From positions 1,912,929-1,976,928 of the forward strand of contig NZ_MKZS01000001.1 in NCBI RefSeq assembly GCF_001942495.1: a stretch of DNA of 64,000 nucleotides, given 5' to 3'. Positions 10,898 through 20,577 of this stretch are shown here, piece after piece. Every line of letters starts with the position of its first letter. Position 1 is the first letter of the stretch. The notes beneath the pieces were generated by a model. The model ran no database searches. It was not told the DNA's origin and saw only the letters and a list, made by a program, of their open reading frames with translations. Source of the DNA: Moorena bouillonii PNG (GTDB taxonomy: Bacteria > Cyanobacteriota > Cyanobacteriia > Cyanobacteriales > Coleofasciculaceae). Position numbers and translations under genes: made by a program.

Positions 10898-11725
10898 TCA
10901 TCCTTTAGAACCAGTAAATGTTACCCCAGAGATAAAGTAACGATTGAAGAAGGCGTAAATCCCCAAAGCCGGTATAGTAAAGACCATTGAGGCTGCCATA
11001 ATGTAGTTCCAATAACTAATGTATTGCCCCTTAAAGGTATTTAAACCTAAGGGAAGGGTAAACATTCCTGGGTCAGAAGTAATCATTAGGGGCATTAAGA
11101 AATTATTCCAAGACCCCATAAAAATAAAGATAGCTTGTGCTGCCAAAGCTGGCTTGGCTAAAGGTAGGACAACCTGCCAAAACGTTTCCCAGCGACTTAA
11201 TCCATCCAAGGCAGCAGCCTCTTCAAGTTCCTTAGGAAAATTGATAAAGAACTGCCGCATCATGAAAATAAAGGTGGCATTCACTGCACTCGGTATAATC
11301 AATCCTTGGTAGGTATTGAGCCATCCCAAAGACTTTAAGATTAAATAACCAGGAATTAGGGTGACTTGTCCAGGAATCATCAAAACTGCTAAGATTATTC
11401 CCAACAATAATGAATTACCTGGAAATTTAACTCTGGCTAAGGCATAACCTGCCATTGAGTTAAATATAATATTCAATCCTGTTACAAAAACGCCAACTAA
11501 GACACTGTTTAAAAACCAGCGCCCAAACAAAGGGGACTCAATAAAAATATTGCGGTAGTTATCGAAGGTAAAATCATGGGGGATAAAATTCAAACCGCCA
11601 GCGATAATTTCCTCAAGGGGTTTAAAGGAGGCTGATAAAGCCCAAGCAAAAGGCAAAAACGTAATAATGGCATAGAGGATAAGAATGCTATAAAATATCC
11701 CTCTGATCCAACGAAAATTATTCAC
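10898..11725 (-). CDS. Carbohydrate ABC transporter permease, MalG type
   Basis: Inner-membrane permease of a binding-protein-dependent sugar importer. 275 residues with six predicted membrane segments, beginning with a single span at residues 10-30 (YSILILYAIITFLPFAWALS). The EAA loop that docks the ATPase is EEAAALDGLSRWETFWQVVLP. The first transmembrane segment is followed by a periplasmic loop with PHDFTFDNYRNIF, typical of MalG/UgpE proteins. Last gene of a three-gene operon (binding protein, MalF-type, MalG-type), 14 bp behind the MalF-type gene. No ATPase gene is in the cluster. Confidence 0.93.
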   Translation of the reverse strand: MNNFRWIRGIFYSILILYAIITFLPFAWALSASFKPLEEIIAGGLNFIPHDFTFDNYRNIFIESPLFGRWFLNSVLVGVFVTGLNIIFNSMAGYALARVKFPGNSLLLGIILAVLMIPGQVTLIPGYLILKSLGWLNTYQGLIIPSAVNATFIFMMRQFFINFPKELEEAAALDGLSRWETFWQVVLPLAKPALAAQAIFIFMGSWNNFLMPLMITSDPGMFTLPLGLNTFKGQYISYWNYIMAASMVFTIPALGIYAFFNRYFISGVTFTGSKG

Positions 11726-11739
11726 TCTTATTTGATCTC

Positions 11740-12696
11740 CTAATTCGCTTTTTCTTCTCTAAAGAAGCCGCGTTGAATCAGTGTTGTCACTAGAATTACA
11801 CCAGCTAACATTAATGCTAGTGCAGCGGCATAACCCATATCCAGACTTCTAAACGCATACTGGTAGATAAGAAGCACAACCGTCAGGGTTGAGTTGTTTG
11901 GACCACCGGTCCCACCGGAGAAGATGTAAGACTGGTCGAATAACTGAAAAGTACCGATGACACCCATAACCATAACGAAAAATGTAACTGGTTTGAGTAA
12001 AGGAACGGTAATATTTATGAACTGATCGAACTCATTGGCACCATCAAGTCTTGCCGCCTCATAAACGGATCTAGGTATATCTTGTAGCGCAGCCAGGTAA
12101 ATCACCATGAAAAACGGTGCTGTAGACCAAATATTCATAATCATAATGGATTTGAGAGCCACGCTTGGGTCTCCTAGCCAGTTATAGGTTGGTAAACCAA
12201 AGAAGTCTAGTAATCCATTAAGTAGACCATTAGAATTATAAATCCAGATAAATATTAAGGTTAAAACTGCTGAAGAAGTGACAGTCGGGAGAAAGAAAAT
12301 AATCCTAAACCATTTTTTCCCTTTAATTTCTTTATTTAGGACTAGAGCTAAAACCAGAGCCAGGATTGTTTGACAAGGAACAACAATAATGACATACTCA
12401 ATTGTATTTTTTAGGGCAATCCAAACTCGCTCATCGTCAAAGGTACGAAGGAAATTTTTGAACTCAACAAATCGATAACTCAGCCCTCCTAAAATTTCCA
12501 CCTTATGGAAGGAAAGGAAGATTGCATAGATAATTGGTGCAATCAAAAATGTTCCTAAAACTAGAATAGTAGGAGCCATGAAGAGGTAGCCAGATATAGC
12601 TTCCCTAACTTTGGCTTTCTGCCAAAATCCCTTCAATTTGACATCCCTCGATTTGACGTTTTGGTCAACTTCAAGTTGAGCTTTAGCTAGTGACAT
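11740..12696 (-). CDS. Sugar ABC transporter permease, MalF/UgpA type
   Basis: First permease subunit of the importer, 318 residues. A cytoplasmic N-terminus of about 30 residues is followed by a span (GYLFMAPTILVLGTFLIAP) and five more. The EAA motif reads YEAARLDGANEFDQFINITVP. It pairs with the MalG-type gene to form the channel. It begins 3 bp after the binding-protein gene ends, so the three genes are almost certainly cotranscribed. The transported sugar cannot be told from sequence; UgpA-like features suggest a sugar or glycerol-3-phosphate type substrate. Confidence 0.93.
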   Translation of the reverse strand: MSLAKAQLEVDQNVKSRDVKLKGFWQKAKVREAISGYLFMAPTILVLGTFLIAPIIYAIFLSFHKVEILGGLSYRFVEFKNFLRTFDDERVWIALKNTIEYVIIVVPCQTILALVLALVLNKEIKGKKWFRIIFFLPTVTSSAVLTLIFIWIYNSNGLLNGLLDFFGLPTYNWLGDPSVALKSIMIMNIWSTAPFFMVIYLAALQDIPRSVYEAARLDGANEFDQFINITVPLLKPVTFFVMVMGVIGTFQLFDQSYIFSGGTGGPNNSTLTVVLLIYQYAFRSLDMGYAAALALMLAGVILVTTLIQRGFFREEKAN

Positions 12697-12699
12697 TTG

Positions 12700-13956
12700 T
12701 TAGTAGTTACTTGCTTGAATTTCTTTGTTAGCAGTTTGTTGTGCTTTTTTCATGGCTGACTTCAAGGATTGCTCACCAAGTAAAGCACTAAGAAACTGAT
12801 TGTCGAAATGGGTCATAAATGTTGGCAATTGTTCATCCCCTTGCCAAATCGTGGCGTACTCAGCACCAGCGATAAAGGGGGTGTACAGAGGATTCTGTTC
12901 ATAGCCAAGTTCTGATATGACCGATTTCCGAGCCGGGATTGCCAGTCCTCCCTTTGCCCAAGCTTTCATCCCTTCCTTGCCAGTCAAATAGGAAATCAGT
13001 TCCCAGGCAGCCTCTTTATTTTTGGCTTGCTTGTTCATGACATAAGCAACGGTATAAACCATGGTTCCTTTATGGTTACCGATGCTGGGAACTTCCGCAG
13101 TGGCAAAGTCAATCTTGGGAAATGTCTGTTGTAGGTAAGGAATCGCAAAGCTACCTTCAATAACCATTGCTGCCTTCCCTTGGCCAAACATTTCGCTTCC
13201 AGAACTGGCTCCAACATCTGAGGCTAGGGCAGCAGAAGGGTTTTGTCGATACATATCCATCAAAGGTGTTAGACCTGATAGGCTTTGGCGAGTCGCGAAG
13301 ACAGCCTTGCCCTTCTGGTCAACTAACTCACCGCCAAAGGCTTTGATCATAAAGTAGTGACGAGATAGTTGTGGCGTGATGCCCAACCCATATAGGTCAA
13401 CCCTGCCATTGTGAGTTGTATCCCTGGTCAATTTTTTGGCATAGTCCTCTAACTCTTCCCAGGTTTGGGGAGGGTGAGTTATACTAAGTTGATCGAAATA
13501 TTTTCTATTGTAGAAAAGGGCAAGGGTTGTAAAATCCTTAGGTAATCCGTAGGTTTTGCCATCGGATTGGAAGGCTTCGGATAGATGGGGAGCAAAGTCA
13601 TCTAAATCTAGGTCCTCAGTGATGTAATCATCAAGAGGTTCCAAGACTCCATGAGTCATGAGTAAGGGAGCATCTAGGGCATCTACATAGAAGACATCAG
13701 GAGCAGCATCACCAATCAACCGAGTCTTAATGACATCCATATATTGGTCAGTGATCACTTCAAACTTGACTTTTATGCCAGGATGTGATGCTTCAAACTC
13801 CCTCAGTACCTGCTCAAGGAGCTGTTTTTCCTCCGGGCTGCTCTGCCAGCCGCTGAGGGTCACAGTAGAAATGTTACTGGCGATACTGCGGCTACAGCCA
13901 GTTAGGAACACAATTAGAGATACTAAAATTAGACATCTCGAAAGGATTTGCTTCAT
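12700..13956 (-). CDS. Extracellular sugar-binding lipoprotein of ABC transporter
   Basis: Family-1 extracellular solute-binding protein (MalE/UgpB-like) that captures the substrate outside the inner membrane. The start at 13956 gives a clean lipoprotein signal MKQILSRCLILVSLIVFLTGC with lipobox LTGC; the frame extends to a GTG at 13980, but that lies inside a hairpin arm. Then follow VTLSGWQSSPEEKQLLEQVLREFE, the family motif HPGIKVKFEVI and the hinge segments GLPKDFTTLALFYNRKYFD and TWEELEDYAKKL. About 418 residues. First gene of the importer operon, with a strong palindrome immediately upstream. Confidence 0.93.
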   Translation of the reverse strand: MKQILSRCLILVSLIVFLTGCSRSIASNISTVTLSGWQSSPEEKQLLEQVLREFEASHPGIKVKFEVITDQYMDVIKTRLIGDAAPDVFYVDALDAPLLMTHGVLEPLDDYITEDLDLDDFAPHLSEAFQSDGKTYGLPKDFTTLALFYNRKYFDQLSITHPPQTWEELEDYAKKLTRDTTHNGRVDLYGLGITPQLSRHYFMIKAFGGELVDQKGKAVFATRQSLSGLTPLMDMYRQNPSAALASDVGASSGSEMFGQGKAAMVIEGSFAIPYLQQTFPKIDFATAEVPSIGNHKGTMVYTVAYVMNKQAKNKEAAWELISYLTGKEGMKAWAKGGLAIPARKSVISELGYEQNPLYTPFIAGAEYATIWQGDEQLPTFMTHFDNQFLSALLGEQSLKSAMKKAQQTANKEIQASNY

Positions 13957-13977
13957 GATAAGTAAGGACGGCAAGGG

Positions 13978-14020
13978 CACCTCCTCAGACGGGAAAACTT
14001 ATTTCCCGTCTGAGGAGGTG
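13978..14020. promoter_or_regulatory. 19-bp perfect inverted repeat upstream of the sugar-importer operon
   Basis: Arms CACCTCCTCAGACGGGAAA and its exact complement, separated by 5 nt. It sits 21 bp before the binding-protein start codon, so in the transcript it would form a very stable 5' hairpin. It could be an attenuator, a terminator of upstream read-through or a regulator site; no T-run decides between these. Confidence 0.5.
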
Positions 14021-15248
14021 GCTATGTACCTAGAAATAATTAGTAAATACAGATGAAGATATGGTGATTGAGATAACTCGACATCCAAGATGGCTTTCTA
14101 CAGCTTATTTCTTAAGGTCTCCAATATGGCTTTCTACAGCTTATTTCTTAAGGTGTCCTTATTTCTTAAGGTGTAAAGCTGTTACTAGCCATATTTATGG
14201 GGGTAAAGCTAGCTGTTAGTAGCCAACTTTATTATTGCTTATCTTTATTATACCACCACTTATCTTTAGCTTTAATTATGATTATCCATGATCCTCATCC
14301 TGGCTACAGTCTTGACTAACTGAACTACGTAAGCCTGAGATCAAGACTATGAAAGCGATCCCGCCTTTTTTTTTTTCGCTAGCCAGGTCGTGGTACCTCT
14401 TGGCTCGATCCGTCAGATGAAAGATTTCAGTGAATATACTTAATTGTATTTTTGTTGCAATATTTTACTTTTTTTGAGATATTAGACTTAAGGTACCTGT
14501 TGCCCCAGGGATAAAAAAGGCAACAGCTGTACTTAGGTCAGTATTGGTATGTAGATATTGATATGTAGATATCGGTATGTAGATATCGGTTCTGGCTACA
14601 TCGGGATTCCTAAACAAGGGAATAAGGCATTGGCCATGATTTTTCCTCATGATCCATGTCTATCCCCCTTGCTCCCCCGTTAATTGAATAGCGTAGCCTC
14701 CGCTGCTATACCCCGTCATGACCATAGCTCTCCCCATAGGGCATAGCCCTTAGGAAGTAACCCTTAGGGATTATTGAAAAGTACTACTTTTCGTATTTCT
14801 AAGGGGTTGGGTGAAGGCTAGAGAATAAGTGTTATTGAAAAGTAGCCCTTCTCGAAAAGTAAGGGTTAACGGAGTGTATAGCAGATGTCGCAGAAGCTAG
14901 ACCTTCCCGGACTCTACCAGGAGTAAGGAAGGCTATGGTAGGTCTTCTGCGAGAGTAAGCAAGTCTTACTTCCCTAGTGATGTAAATGCCATAGACTCCT
15001 CTTGTAAAACCCCTTTTAGCCGAAGGAGGTTTTACAAGAGGGTATAGGGGGGATTTAAGAGCAAGCCAAGAGGGTTACGCTATGGGCACGCTACGCCCAT
15101 CAAGAAGGGGGATGCTATGGGGAGGATATGGCATAGGAGTTTCTACCTGCCTGCCGATCCAGTACAGGTGCTACCTGAACCCATACGATTTACTCGTCTC
15201 CATCAAATTCGCCATTTAAGTCCTCTCTATCTAGCTACCTGAACCGCT
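14021..15248. repeat. Gene-poor tract with short direct and inverted repeats
   Basis: About 1.2 kb with no supportable gene. Contents seen: two and a half copies of a direct repeat built on TGGCTTTCTACAGC + TTATTTCTTAAGGT (about 14090-14175), three copies of a 14-mer TATGTAGATATCGG (about 14546-14590), and a duplicated TTATTGAAAAGTA block (about 14771 and 14832). A further inverted repeat CTCTTGTAAAACC / GGTTTTACAAGAG lies at about 14998-15040, and GCTACGCCCAT-type dispersed motifs near 15080. Looks like accumulated repeat debris. Confidence 0.6.
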
Positions 15249-16691
15249 ATGCTCAGACTCATATCCGATGTCGCCCCAGAAGCTCCGTCTTTGCCGCGAT
15301 TGCCAGAGTTGCTAAAGCCCCTAAACAAGGAAGCACGACCGCCGCTTAGCCCTACTGAAAAAATTCCCAAGGGAGAGATTCGCTCTAGCCTGAGGGCTGC
15401 AACCCTTGACGGCGTGTTTTCCACCTTCTTTTCCTGTATCACAGCTGAGGTTTTCCTCACTAACTTCTTGCTGCAACTGGGGGCTAGCAACTTTGAAATT
15501 GGTATTCTTTCAGGGATACCTCTACTGGCGAATTTTCTACAGCCTATTGGTGCTTATTTATCTGACCGATCCTACAGTCGCCACTGGTTTATCATCAAAA
15601 CCTTCATTCCTTCGCGACTACTATGGTTATTTGTCCTAGTAGGCATTGGGATGTTCTGCACTGGTCTGGCTCCAGCTCATCATCTAGTGTTGTGTACACT
15701 GGCGATTAACCTGATCACTCACATTTTTGGAGCTTTGGGTAGTCCCTCTTGGTCTAGCTGGATGGCGGTGTTAGTTCCTGTTCGCCTGCGAGGGCGCTAT
15801 TTTGGACTGCGCAATAGCTTTACTAATTTAACCAACCTACTTTGTGTTCCCCTACTGGGATACATTGTTTCTAACTGGCAAGGTGGGCAAATTCAAGGCT
15901 ATGGCGTAATTTTGATTTTGGCTATCCTAGCTGGAATACTAAGTCTAGTCTTTCAGTTCTTCATGGTAGATATCACTCCTCAGATACCCTCAAAGAAGAC
16001 TGCGAAGACTGATGAGAATACTGATGAAACCTTAGAGTCTGAGGAGCCGACGCCCTCTGATTATGCTGCCCTATTGAAAGACTCAAACTTCCTAATCTTT
16101 GTACTCTACTTTGGATTGTGGATGTTTGCCTTCACCCTCAGCGCTCCCTTTTTCAATGTTTATCTGCTTGACAATTTGGGCTTAGATGTGGGTTGGGTAA
16201 CTCTATATACTAGTCTGATGGCTGGGGCAAGTTTATTGACGCTGATCTACTGGGGTAAGTTGTCTGACCTGATCGGAAATCGTCCAGTACTAGTGATGGT
16301 TGGGATTCTCCTATCCGTGATTCCTTTACTTTGGCTTGGGATCGGCAGCGCAACAACTCTCGCTCTTTGGGTTTGGCTACCGCTTTTATTCTTCGGGACA
16401 GGTTCAGCTGCAGCAGCCATTGACCTGTGTGCCAATAACATCCAAATCGAGATATCACCAGCCCACAAACCCTCCACCTATTTTGCAGCAGCTGCAGCAT
16501 CAGCCGGATTAGGGGGTGCTATAGGTAGTATGTTTGGTGGCTTTTTAGCCGAGTTGCCTCACTTCGGTGGTTTGCCAACATTATTTGCCCTATCAGCAGT
16601 GGTGCGATTGGCTACCCTTTTACCTTTGGCATTTGTCCGGGAGCCACGGGGTCGGAACCTCAAACAACTGCTGCTTCGTAACCGTGCTTGA
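15249..16691 (+). CDS. MFS transporter
   Basis: Major facilitator superfamily permease, 480 residues, with a cytoplasmic N-terminus of about 55 residues rich in proline and leucine, then 12 predicted membrane segments. The first half has the loop AYLSDRSYSRHW and the second half WGKLSDLIGNRPVLVMVG, the two MFS loop motifs between spans 2-3 and 8-9. A charged linker (KKTAKTDENTDETLESEEPTPSD) separates the halves. Substrate unknown. The ATG at 15249 lacks a Shine-Dalgarno. Stands alone, convergent with the TPR gene. Confidence 0.88.
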   Translation: MLRLISDVAPEAPSLPRLPELLKPLNKEARPPLSPTEKIPKGEIRSSLRAATLDGVFSTFFSCITAEVFLTNFLLQLGASNFEIGILSGIPLLANFLQPIGAYLSDRSYSRHWFIIKTFIPSRLLWLFVLVGIGMFCTGLAPAHHLVLCTLAINLITHIFGALGSPSWSSWMAVLVPVRLRGRYFGLRNSFTNLTNLLCVPLLGYIVSNWQGGQIQGYGVILILAILAGILSLVFQFFMVDITPQIPSKKTAKTDENTDETLESEEPTPSDYAALLKDSNFLIFVLYFGLWMFAFTLSAPFFNVYLLDNLGLDVGWVTLYTSLMAGASLLTLIYWGKLSDLIGNRPVLVMVGILLSVIPLLWLGIGSATTLALWVWLPLLFFGTGSAAAAIDLCANNIQIEISPAHKPSTYFAAAAASAGLGGAIGSMFGGFLAELPHFGGLPTLFALSAVVRLATLLPLAFVREPRGRNLKQLLLRNRA

Positions 16692-16722
16692 AAAGCAATA
16701 GTTTAGTCAAGAGTTATCAGTG

Positions 16723-16747
16723 TAGGGTGCGTTATTAACGCACCCTA
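16723..16747. terminator. Palindrome between convergent MFS and TPR genes
   Basis: TAGGGTGCGTTA / TAACGCACCCTA, 12-bp arms with a 1-nt centre. Placement suits a bidirectional terminator; related AGGGTGCGTTA half-sites occur elsewhere (for example near 29755), so it may instead be a dispersed palindromic repeat. Confidence 0.55.
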
Positions 16748-16844
16748 AAAGTATAGTTAAGACTTAAAGTTATTGCGTAAGTCCTCAAGTAATGACTCTT
16801 GAGAAAAGCTAAGGTTGATCAGGTTAATTTCACTTAAGTTAATT

Positions 16845-17666
16845 TCACTTAAGGTTGAAGAAATTTGCTAAAGCCTCAACCATCATTGGTGGCCAACGGC
16901 GGACATGCTCTACCCAGTCTAAGTCCTGGTATCGCTTGTCGAGACCAACGGCTGCCACCCAATTACTCTCAGCTTCCCCCCGTTTTCCGTCAGCCCACAA
17001 CACAGCTGTTAAAGCAGCTCGGAGATCGGCAAATTGGGGGTATTTTCGGATGGTATTGCGCATGATGCGCGTGGCTTCTTTGGTTTCACCAATTTGATAG
17101 AGCGCCAGAGCATAGTTAGCATAGGCAAAGGCAAACTTGGGCGCTAACTCGATGGATTTTTGGTAATTTGCGATCGCTTCTGTCCATTGGCCTAATCCTG
17201 CCTTCGCATTCCCCAAGTTGTTGTAAGCCATGGCATCATTGGGATCAAGTTTGAGCAATCTCTCATAGTCAGCTATGGCATCTTCCCATCGCCCTTGTCC
17301 TTCGTAGGCGGCACCGCGATTTAGATAAGGGTCAGTGGCTTCTGGTGCTAACTCAATGGCGTGAGTAAAGTCTGCGATCGCATCGTCTAATTTATATTGG
17401 CTGACTCTAAGGTTACCCCGATTACTCCAACCCACGGGATTATCTGGCAACAGCTCAATTAGCTGAGTCCAGTAATTTTCAGCAGTTGGGAATTTCCCCT
17501 GATTCGTAGCAGCAAATGCCTTTTTCCTTAATTGGTTAATTTGTTTGATCTGAGCCTTAGTCAATTCTGGGAATTGGGTTTGCGCCATTGCTGGGGGTGT
17601 GATTATCGTAGCAGCCGATACAACGACAAGCAGTAAAATCAGTAAAATCGTAATCAAGCGTTTCAT
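16845..17666 (-). CDS. Exported tetratricopeptide-repeat protein
   Basis: 273 residues. A Sec signal peptide (about 1-28, ending PPAMAQ) exports it to the periplasm or lumen. Five or so TPR units cover residues 50-225, including GWSNRGNLRVSQYKLDDAI, PYLNRGAAYEGQGRWEDAI, AYNNLGNAKAGLGQWTEAI and AYANYALALYQIGETKEAT. The C-terminus ends in a conserved block (YQDLDWVEHVRRWPPMMVEALANFF) seen in cyanobacterial TPR proteins. Role unknown, presumably a protein-protein scaffold. Located 78 bp downstream of ruvB on the same strand. Confidence 0.85.
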   Translation of the reverse strand: MKRLITILLILLLVVVSAATIITPPAMAQTQFPELTKAQIKQINQLRKKAFAATNQGKFPTAENYWTQLIELLPDNPVGWSNRGNLRVSQYKLDDAIADFTHAIELAPEATDPYLNRGAAYEGQGRWEDAIADYERLLKLDPNDAMAYNNLGNAKAGLGQWTEAIANYQKSIELAPKFAFAYANYALALYQIGETKEATRIMRNTIRKYPQFADLRAALTAVLWADGKRGEAESNWVAAVGLDKRYQDLDWVEHVRRWPPMMVEALANFFNLK

Positions 17667-17744
17667 ATATTATTTCAACTCAGAGGCGCAATCTTGATAT
17701 TCCTTGCTACTGACTATTAACTACTAATTACTAACTACTAACAA

Positions 17745-18836
17745 CTACTCATAGCCCAAATGTTTCCGAGCCGCTGATGTGGCGACACGACCCCGAGGTG
17801 TGCGGTGCAGGAAACCAATTTGTAACAAATAGGGTTCATAAACCTCTTCAATGGTTTGAGCATCTTCTCCAGTAGAGGCTGCCACTGCTTCTAAACCAAC
17901 TGGTCCGCCATTGAACTGTTCAATCATTACCTTTAGCACTAGTCGGTCTGTCCAATCTAACCCCATCGGGTCTACATTAAAGATTTCCATGGCTTGAGCT
18001 GCTACATCCTGGTTAATTTGATCAATGGCTTTGACTTGAGCATAGTCTCGCACTCGCCTCAGGAGTCGGTTAGCAATTCGAGGTGTGCCACGAGACCGAC
18101 GGGCAATTTCCTCAGCACCATCTTCCGTTACTATGGCCTTGAGTAATTGAGCTGTCCTCGTTACAATTAAACTCAATTCATCGATCTCATAGAAGTGTAA
18201 GCGTTGGATCATACCAAAGCGATCGCGTAGGGGTGAGGTTAAGGAACCTACTCGTGTGGTTGCCCCCACTAAGGTAAAGTGTGGCAGAGGAATACTGCGG
18301 GTTTTGGCACTCTGACCCTTACCAATAGTGATATCCAATCGATAGTCTTCCATGGCTGGATATAGTAATTCCTCTGTCATGCGCGATAAACGATGGATTT
18401 CGTCTATAAATAAGATATCCCCAGGCTTGAGATTAACCAGAAGCCCCACAATATCTCGTGGACGCTCTAAGGCAGGTGCAGCAGTAATTTTACAATTCAC
18501 CTCCATCTCAGTTGCCAAAATTAGCGACATGGTTGTTTTCCCTAATCCTGGTGGTCCATACAACAGCAGGTGATCCATGGCCTCATTTCTGGCTTTGGCC
18601 GCTTGAATGCCAATTTCCAAAACTCCTTTGAGTTCTTTTTGTCCGATGTAGTCGGCTAAGCGGTGTGGTCTAATACTCTCTTCTTGATGACTAACTTCCT
18701 CAGCGGTGGCTGTTGCTAGTAGTAGCTCCCCATCGTTTTGCCTCTGACGGGAATTAGCGCGACCTTTTCGTTTCTTGCTAGATTTGGGTTCTCTATCTGG
18801 GTTTTGGTACTGTTGTCTAAAAGACGTTATGGCCAT
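17745..18836 (-). CDS. ruvB: Holliday junction branch migration DNA helicase RuvB
   Basis: AAA+ motor that drives branch migration with RuvA. Walker [15 protein letters not shown], Walker [11 protein letters not shown], sensor 1 [20 protein letters not shown] with the arginine finger, sensor 2 [20 protein letters not shown], and the C-terminal winged helix ending [14 protein letters not shown] basic, low-complexity N-terminal extension of about 55 residues ([17 protein letters not shown]) precedes the core, as often in cyanobacteria. Divergent from hisF with only 41 bp between the starts, so the two promoters must overlap. Confidence 0.97.
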   Translation of the reverse strand: MAITSFRQQYQNPDREPKSSKKRKGRANSRQRQNDGELLLATATAEEVSHQEESIRPHRLADYIGQKELKGVLEIGIQAAKARNEAMDHLLLYGPPGLGKTTMSLILATEMEVNCKITAAPALERPRDIVGLLVNLKPGDILFIDEIHRLSRMTEELLYPAMEDYRLDITIGKGQSAKTRSIPLPHFTLVGATTRVGSLTSPLRDRFGMIQRLHFYEIDELSLIVTRTAQLLKAIVTEDGAEEIARRSRGTPRIANRLLRRVRDYAQVKAIDQINQDVAAQAMEIFNVDPMGLDWTDRLVLKVMIEQFNGGPVGLEAVAASTGEDAQTIEEVYEPYLLQIGFLHRTPRGRVATSAARKHLGYE

Positions 18837-18877
18837 GGGTCATACTTTATCCTTCATACTTCATACTTAGTTTACTG

Positions 18878-19648
18878 ATGCTGGCTAAGAGAATCTTACC
18901 GTGCCTGGATGTAAAAGCTGGGCGAGTTGTTAAAGGGGTCAACTTTGTTAATCTTAAGGACGCTGGTGATCCAGTGGAATTAGCACAAGTTTACAATGAT
19001 GCTGGTGCAGATGAGCTGGTGTTTTTGGATATAACTGCTACCCATGAAGACCGAGACATTATTATTGATGTAGTCTACCGTACAGCCGAACAAGTATTTA
19101 TTCCCTTGACGGTGGGGGGTGGCATCCAGTCTTTAGAAAATATTAAATTATTATTAAGAGCAGGAGCCGATAAAGTTAGTATTAATTCGGCTGCTGTACG
19201 CAATCCCGACTTTATTAATCAAGCCAGCGACCGCTTTGGTGATCAGTGCATCGTAGTGGCTATTGATGCTCGTCGTCGGGAAGATCCCGATAACCCCGGT
19301 TGGAATGTTTACGTGCGAGGAGGACGTGAGAACACTGGTATTGATGCGATCGCATGGGCAAAAGAGGTGGCACAACGGGGAGCTGGGGAACTTTTGGTTA
19401 CTAGTATGGATGCGGATGGAACCCAGGCTGGATATGACTTAGAGCTAACCCGCACTATGGCTGAAGAGGTAGAAATTCCAGTGATTGCCTCCGGTGGTGC
19501 TGGCAACTGCGATCATATTTATCAGGCTCTGACTGAGGGCAAAGCCGAAGCTGCGTTGCTAGCTTCCCTATTGCATTACGGGCAACTGAGTGTATCTGAA
19601 ATTAAAACCTATTTGAACCAGCATCAAGTTCCGGTGCGATTACCATAG
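18878..19648 (+). CDS. hisF: Imidazole glycerol phosphate synthase cyclase subunit HisF
   Basis: Cyclase half of IGP synthase: converts PRFAR and HisH-derived ammonia to imidazole glycerol phosphate and AICAR in histidine synthesis. The TIM barrel begins [20 protein letters not shown] with catalytic Asp11; the second catalytic Asp (about 130) is in [10 protein letters not shown]. Phosphate-binding glycines appear in [26 protein letters not shown] and [11 protein letters not shown]. 256 residues, full length. Other his genes are not nearby, as is usual in cyanobacteria. Confidence 0.98.
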   Translation: MLAKRILPCLDVKAGRVVKGVNFVNLKDAGDPVELAQVYNDAGADELVFLDITATHEDRDIIIDVVYRTAEQVFIPLTVGGGIQSLENIKLLLRAGADKVSINSAAVRNPDFINQASDRFGDQCIVVAIDARRREDPDNPGWNVYVRGGRENTGIDAIAWAKEVAQRGAGELLVTSMDADGTQAGYDLELTRTMAEEVEIPVIASGGAGNCDHIYQALTEGKAEAALLASLLHYGQLSVSEIKTYLNQHQVPVRLP

Positions 19649-19774
19649 TAAACTAATTGATTATTCTTCCGAAATATTTAAGTTTTGTTGTGTAGTATTA
19701 AGTAGTTTAATGGTTTGCAGTGATTTTTATAGCTGCTAAACTAAATATGGATGCAATATTAATTTTTGTAAAAA

Positions 19775-19987
19775 ATGCTGGTGATAATTCTAATATTTGA
19801 TGTGGCCTTGGTGGCTTGGTCACTGCACCTGATGCAGGAAGCCTTTGACACCCAAGAGTTCTCTCTGATGCTGGCTGGTACCTTAGTAGCCATGTCAGCA
19901 GCAGCTATGTTAGTGGTTTATTTTCTGATGAACAGCTGTATGGGGTATCTTACCCAAATGGCTCAGTCTCCCAGCGTATTCTACTGA
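19775..19987 (+). CDS. Small two-span membrane protein of unknown function
   Basis: 70 residues with two predicted membrane helices (about 2-20, LVIILIFDVALVAWSLHL, and 32-52, MLAGTLVAMSAAAMLVVYFL) separated by a short acidic hairpin, then a Cys-containing tail. No recognised domain. The compact length, the start right after an AT-rich leader and the lack of competing frames make it likely real. It lies between hisF and tRNA-Ala. Confidence 0.6.
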   Translation: MLVIILIFDVALVAWSLHLMQEAFDTQEFSLMLAGTLVAMSAAAMLVVYFLMNSCMGYLTQMAQSPSVFY

Positions 19988-20063
19988 TTGAGATAATTTC
20001 ATTCTCAAACCACTTGACTTAGCTAAGCTATCAAGGTATACTAGGTAATGGACTATAAAACTC

Positions 20064-20136
20064 GGGGTTATAGCTCAGTTGGTAGAGCACCTCAATGGCA
20101 TTGAGGGGGTCAGCGGTTCGAATCCGCTTAGCTCCA
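20064..20136 (+). tRNA. tRNA-Ala (anticodon GGC)
   Basis: 73-nt cloverleaf. Acceptor stem GGGGTTA pairs with TAGCTCC (one G-U), discriminator A. D arm GCTC-AGTTGGTA-GAGC; anticodon stem CCTCA/TGAGG with loop ATGGCAT, anticodon GGC reading GCC alanine codons. The T arm contains GGTTCGAATCC. CCA is not encoded. Confidence 0.97.
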
Positions 20137-20382
20137 TATTGATTAAATATTAATTAAAGGCTGAAGTCTTTTAGCCTGAGGGGTTGCCGTAGGGTTGCTT
20201 GGCTATTAGTCTTCAGTAATATAGCCCTACGCGCAAGGGCAAGAGGCAAGAGGCAAGAGGCAAAAGTTGACTGAGGCAAAAGTTGACTACAAAAGCGTTT
20301 CAGCTTGTATCAATGTCCTAACTTTAATGGGTAGTGCTATAAGGTTAGAATTTTTTGACGCTTGACGGTTGAGGGGAAACTA
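20137..20382. other. Spacer after tRNA-Ala with heptamer repeats
   Basis: No gene. Contains heptamer repeats of CAAGAGG (about 20240-20262) and a duplicated AGGCAAAAGTTGACT. Confidence 0.5.
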
Positions 20383-20577
20383 TTAAAACAAGCCTTCGGA
20401 GTGGCGAGGGGGGAAAACCCGTGAGACTTGATGGTGAGATGTTGAGATTAAAACCTCTTTATCGAAGACGAATTCGCTGTAATCGGCGAGGTCATCTAGA
20501 CCAATCAAATTTAGGATGATCTCAGCCACTAGCCAGGTGCTGACTTTCAGAAATACATTGTTCCACTGATGATTCAT
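20383..20577 (-). CDS. Small conserved-looking cyanobacterial protein
   Basis: 64 residues. The first 45 residues look protein-like: an amphipathic or membrane-seeking helix (NNVFLKVSTWLVAEIILNLIGL) followed by DDLADYSEFVFDKEV. This resembles short cyanobacterial hypothetical proteins I recall with a LNLxGxDDLADYSEF core, but I cannot confirm that here. The last 15 residues (SRVFPPRHSEGLF) look like read-through into repeat DNA. Function unknown. Could be spurious. Confidence 0.5.
   Translation of the reverse strand: MNHQWNNVFLKVSTWLVAEIILNLIGLDDLADYSEFVFDKEVLISTSHHQVSRVFPPRHSEGLF

Noticed and set aside
10723-10908. 61-residue frame after the HAD gene
   Set aside because: It spans the terminator-like hairpin and has repeat-like composition; no ribosome-binding site.
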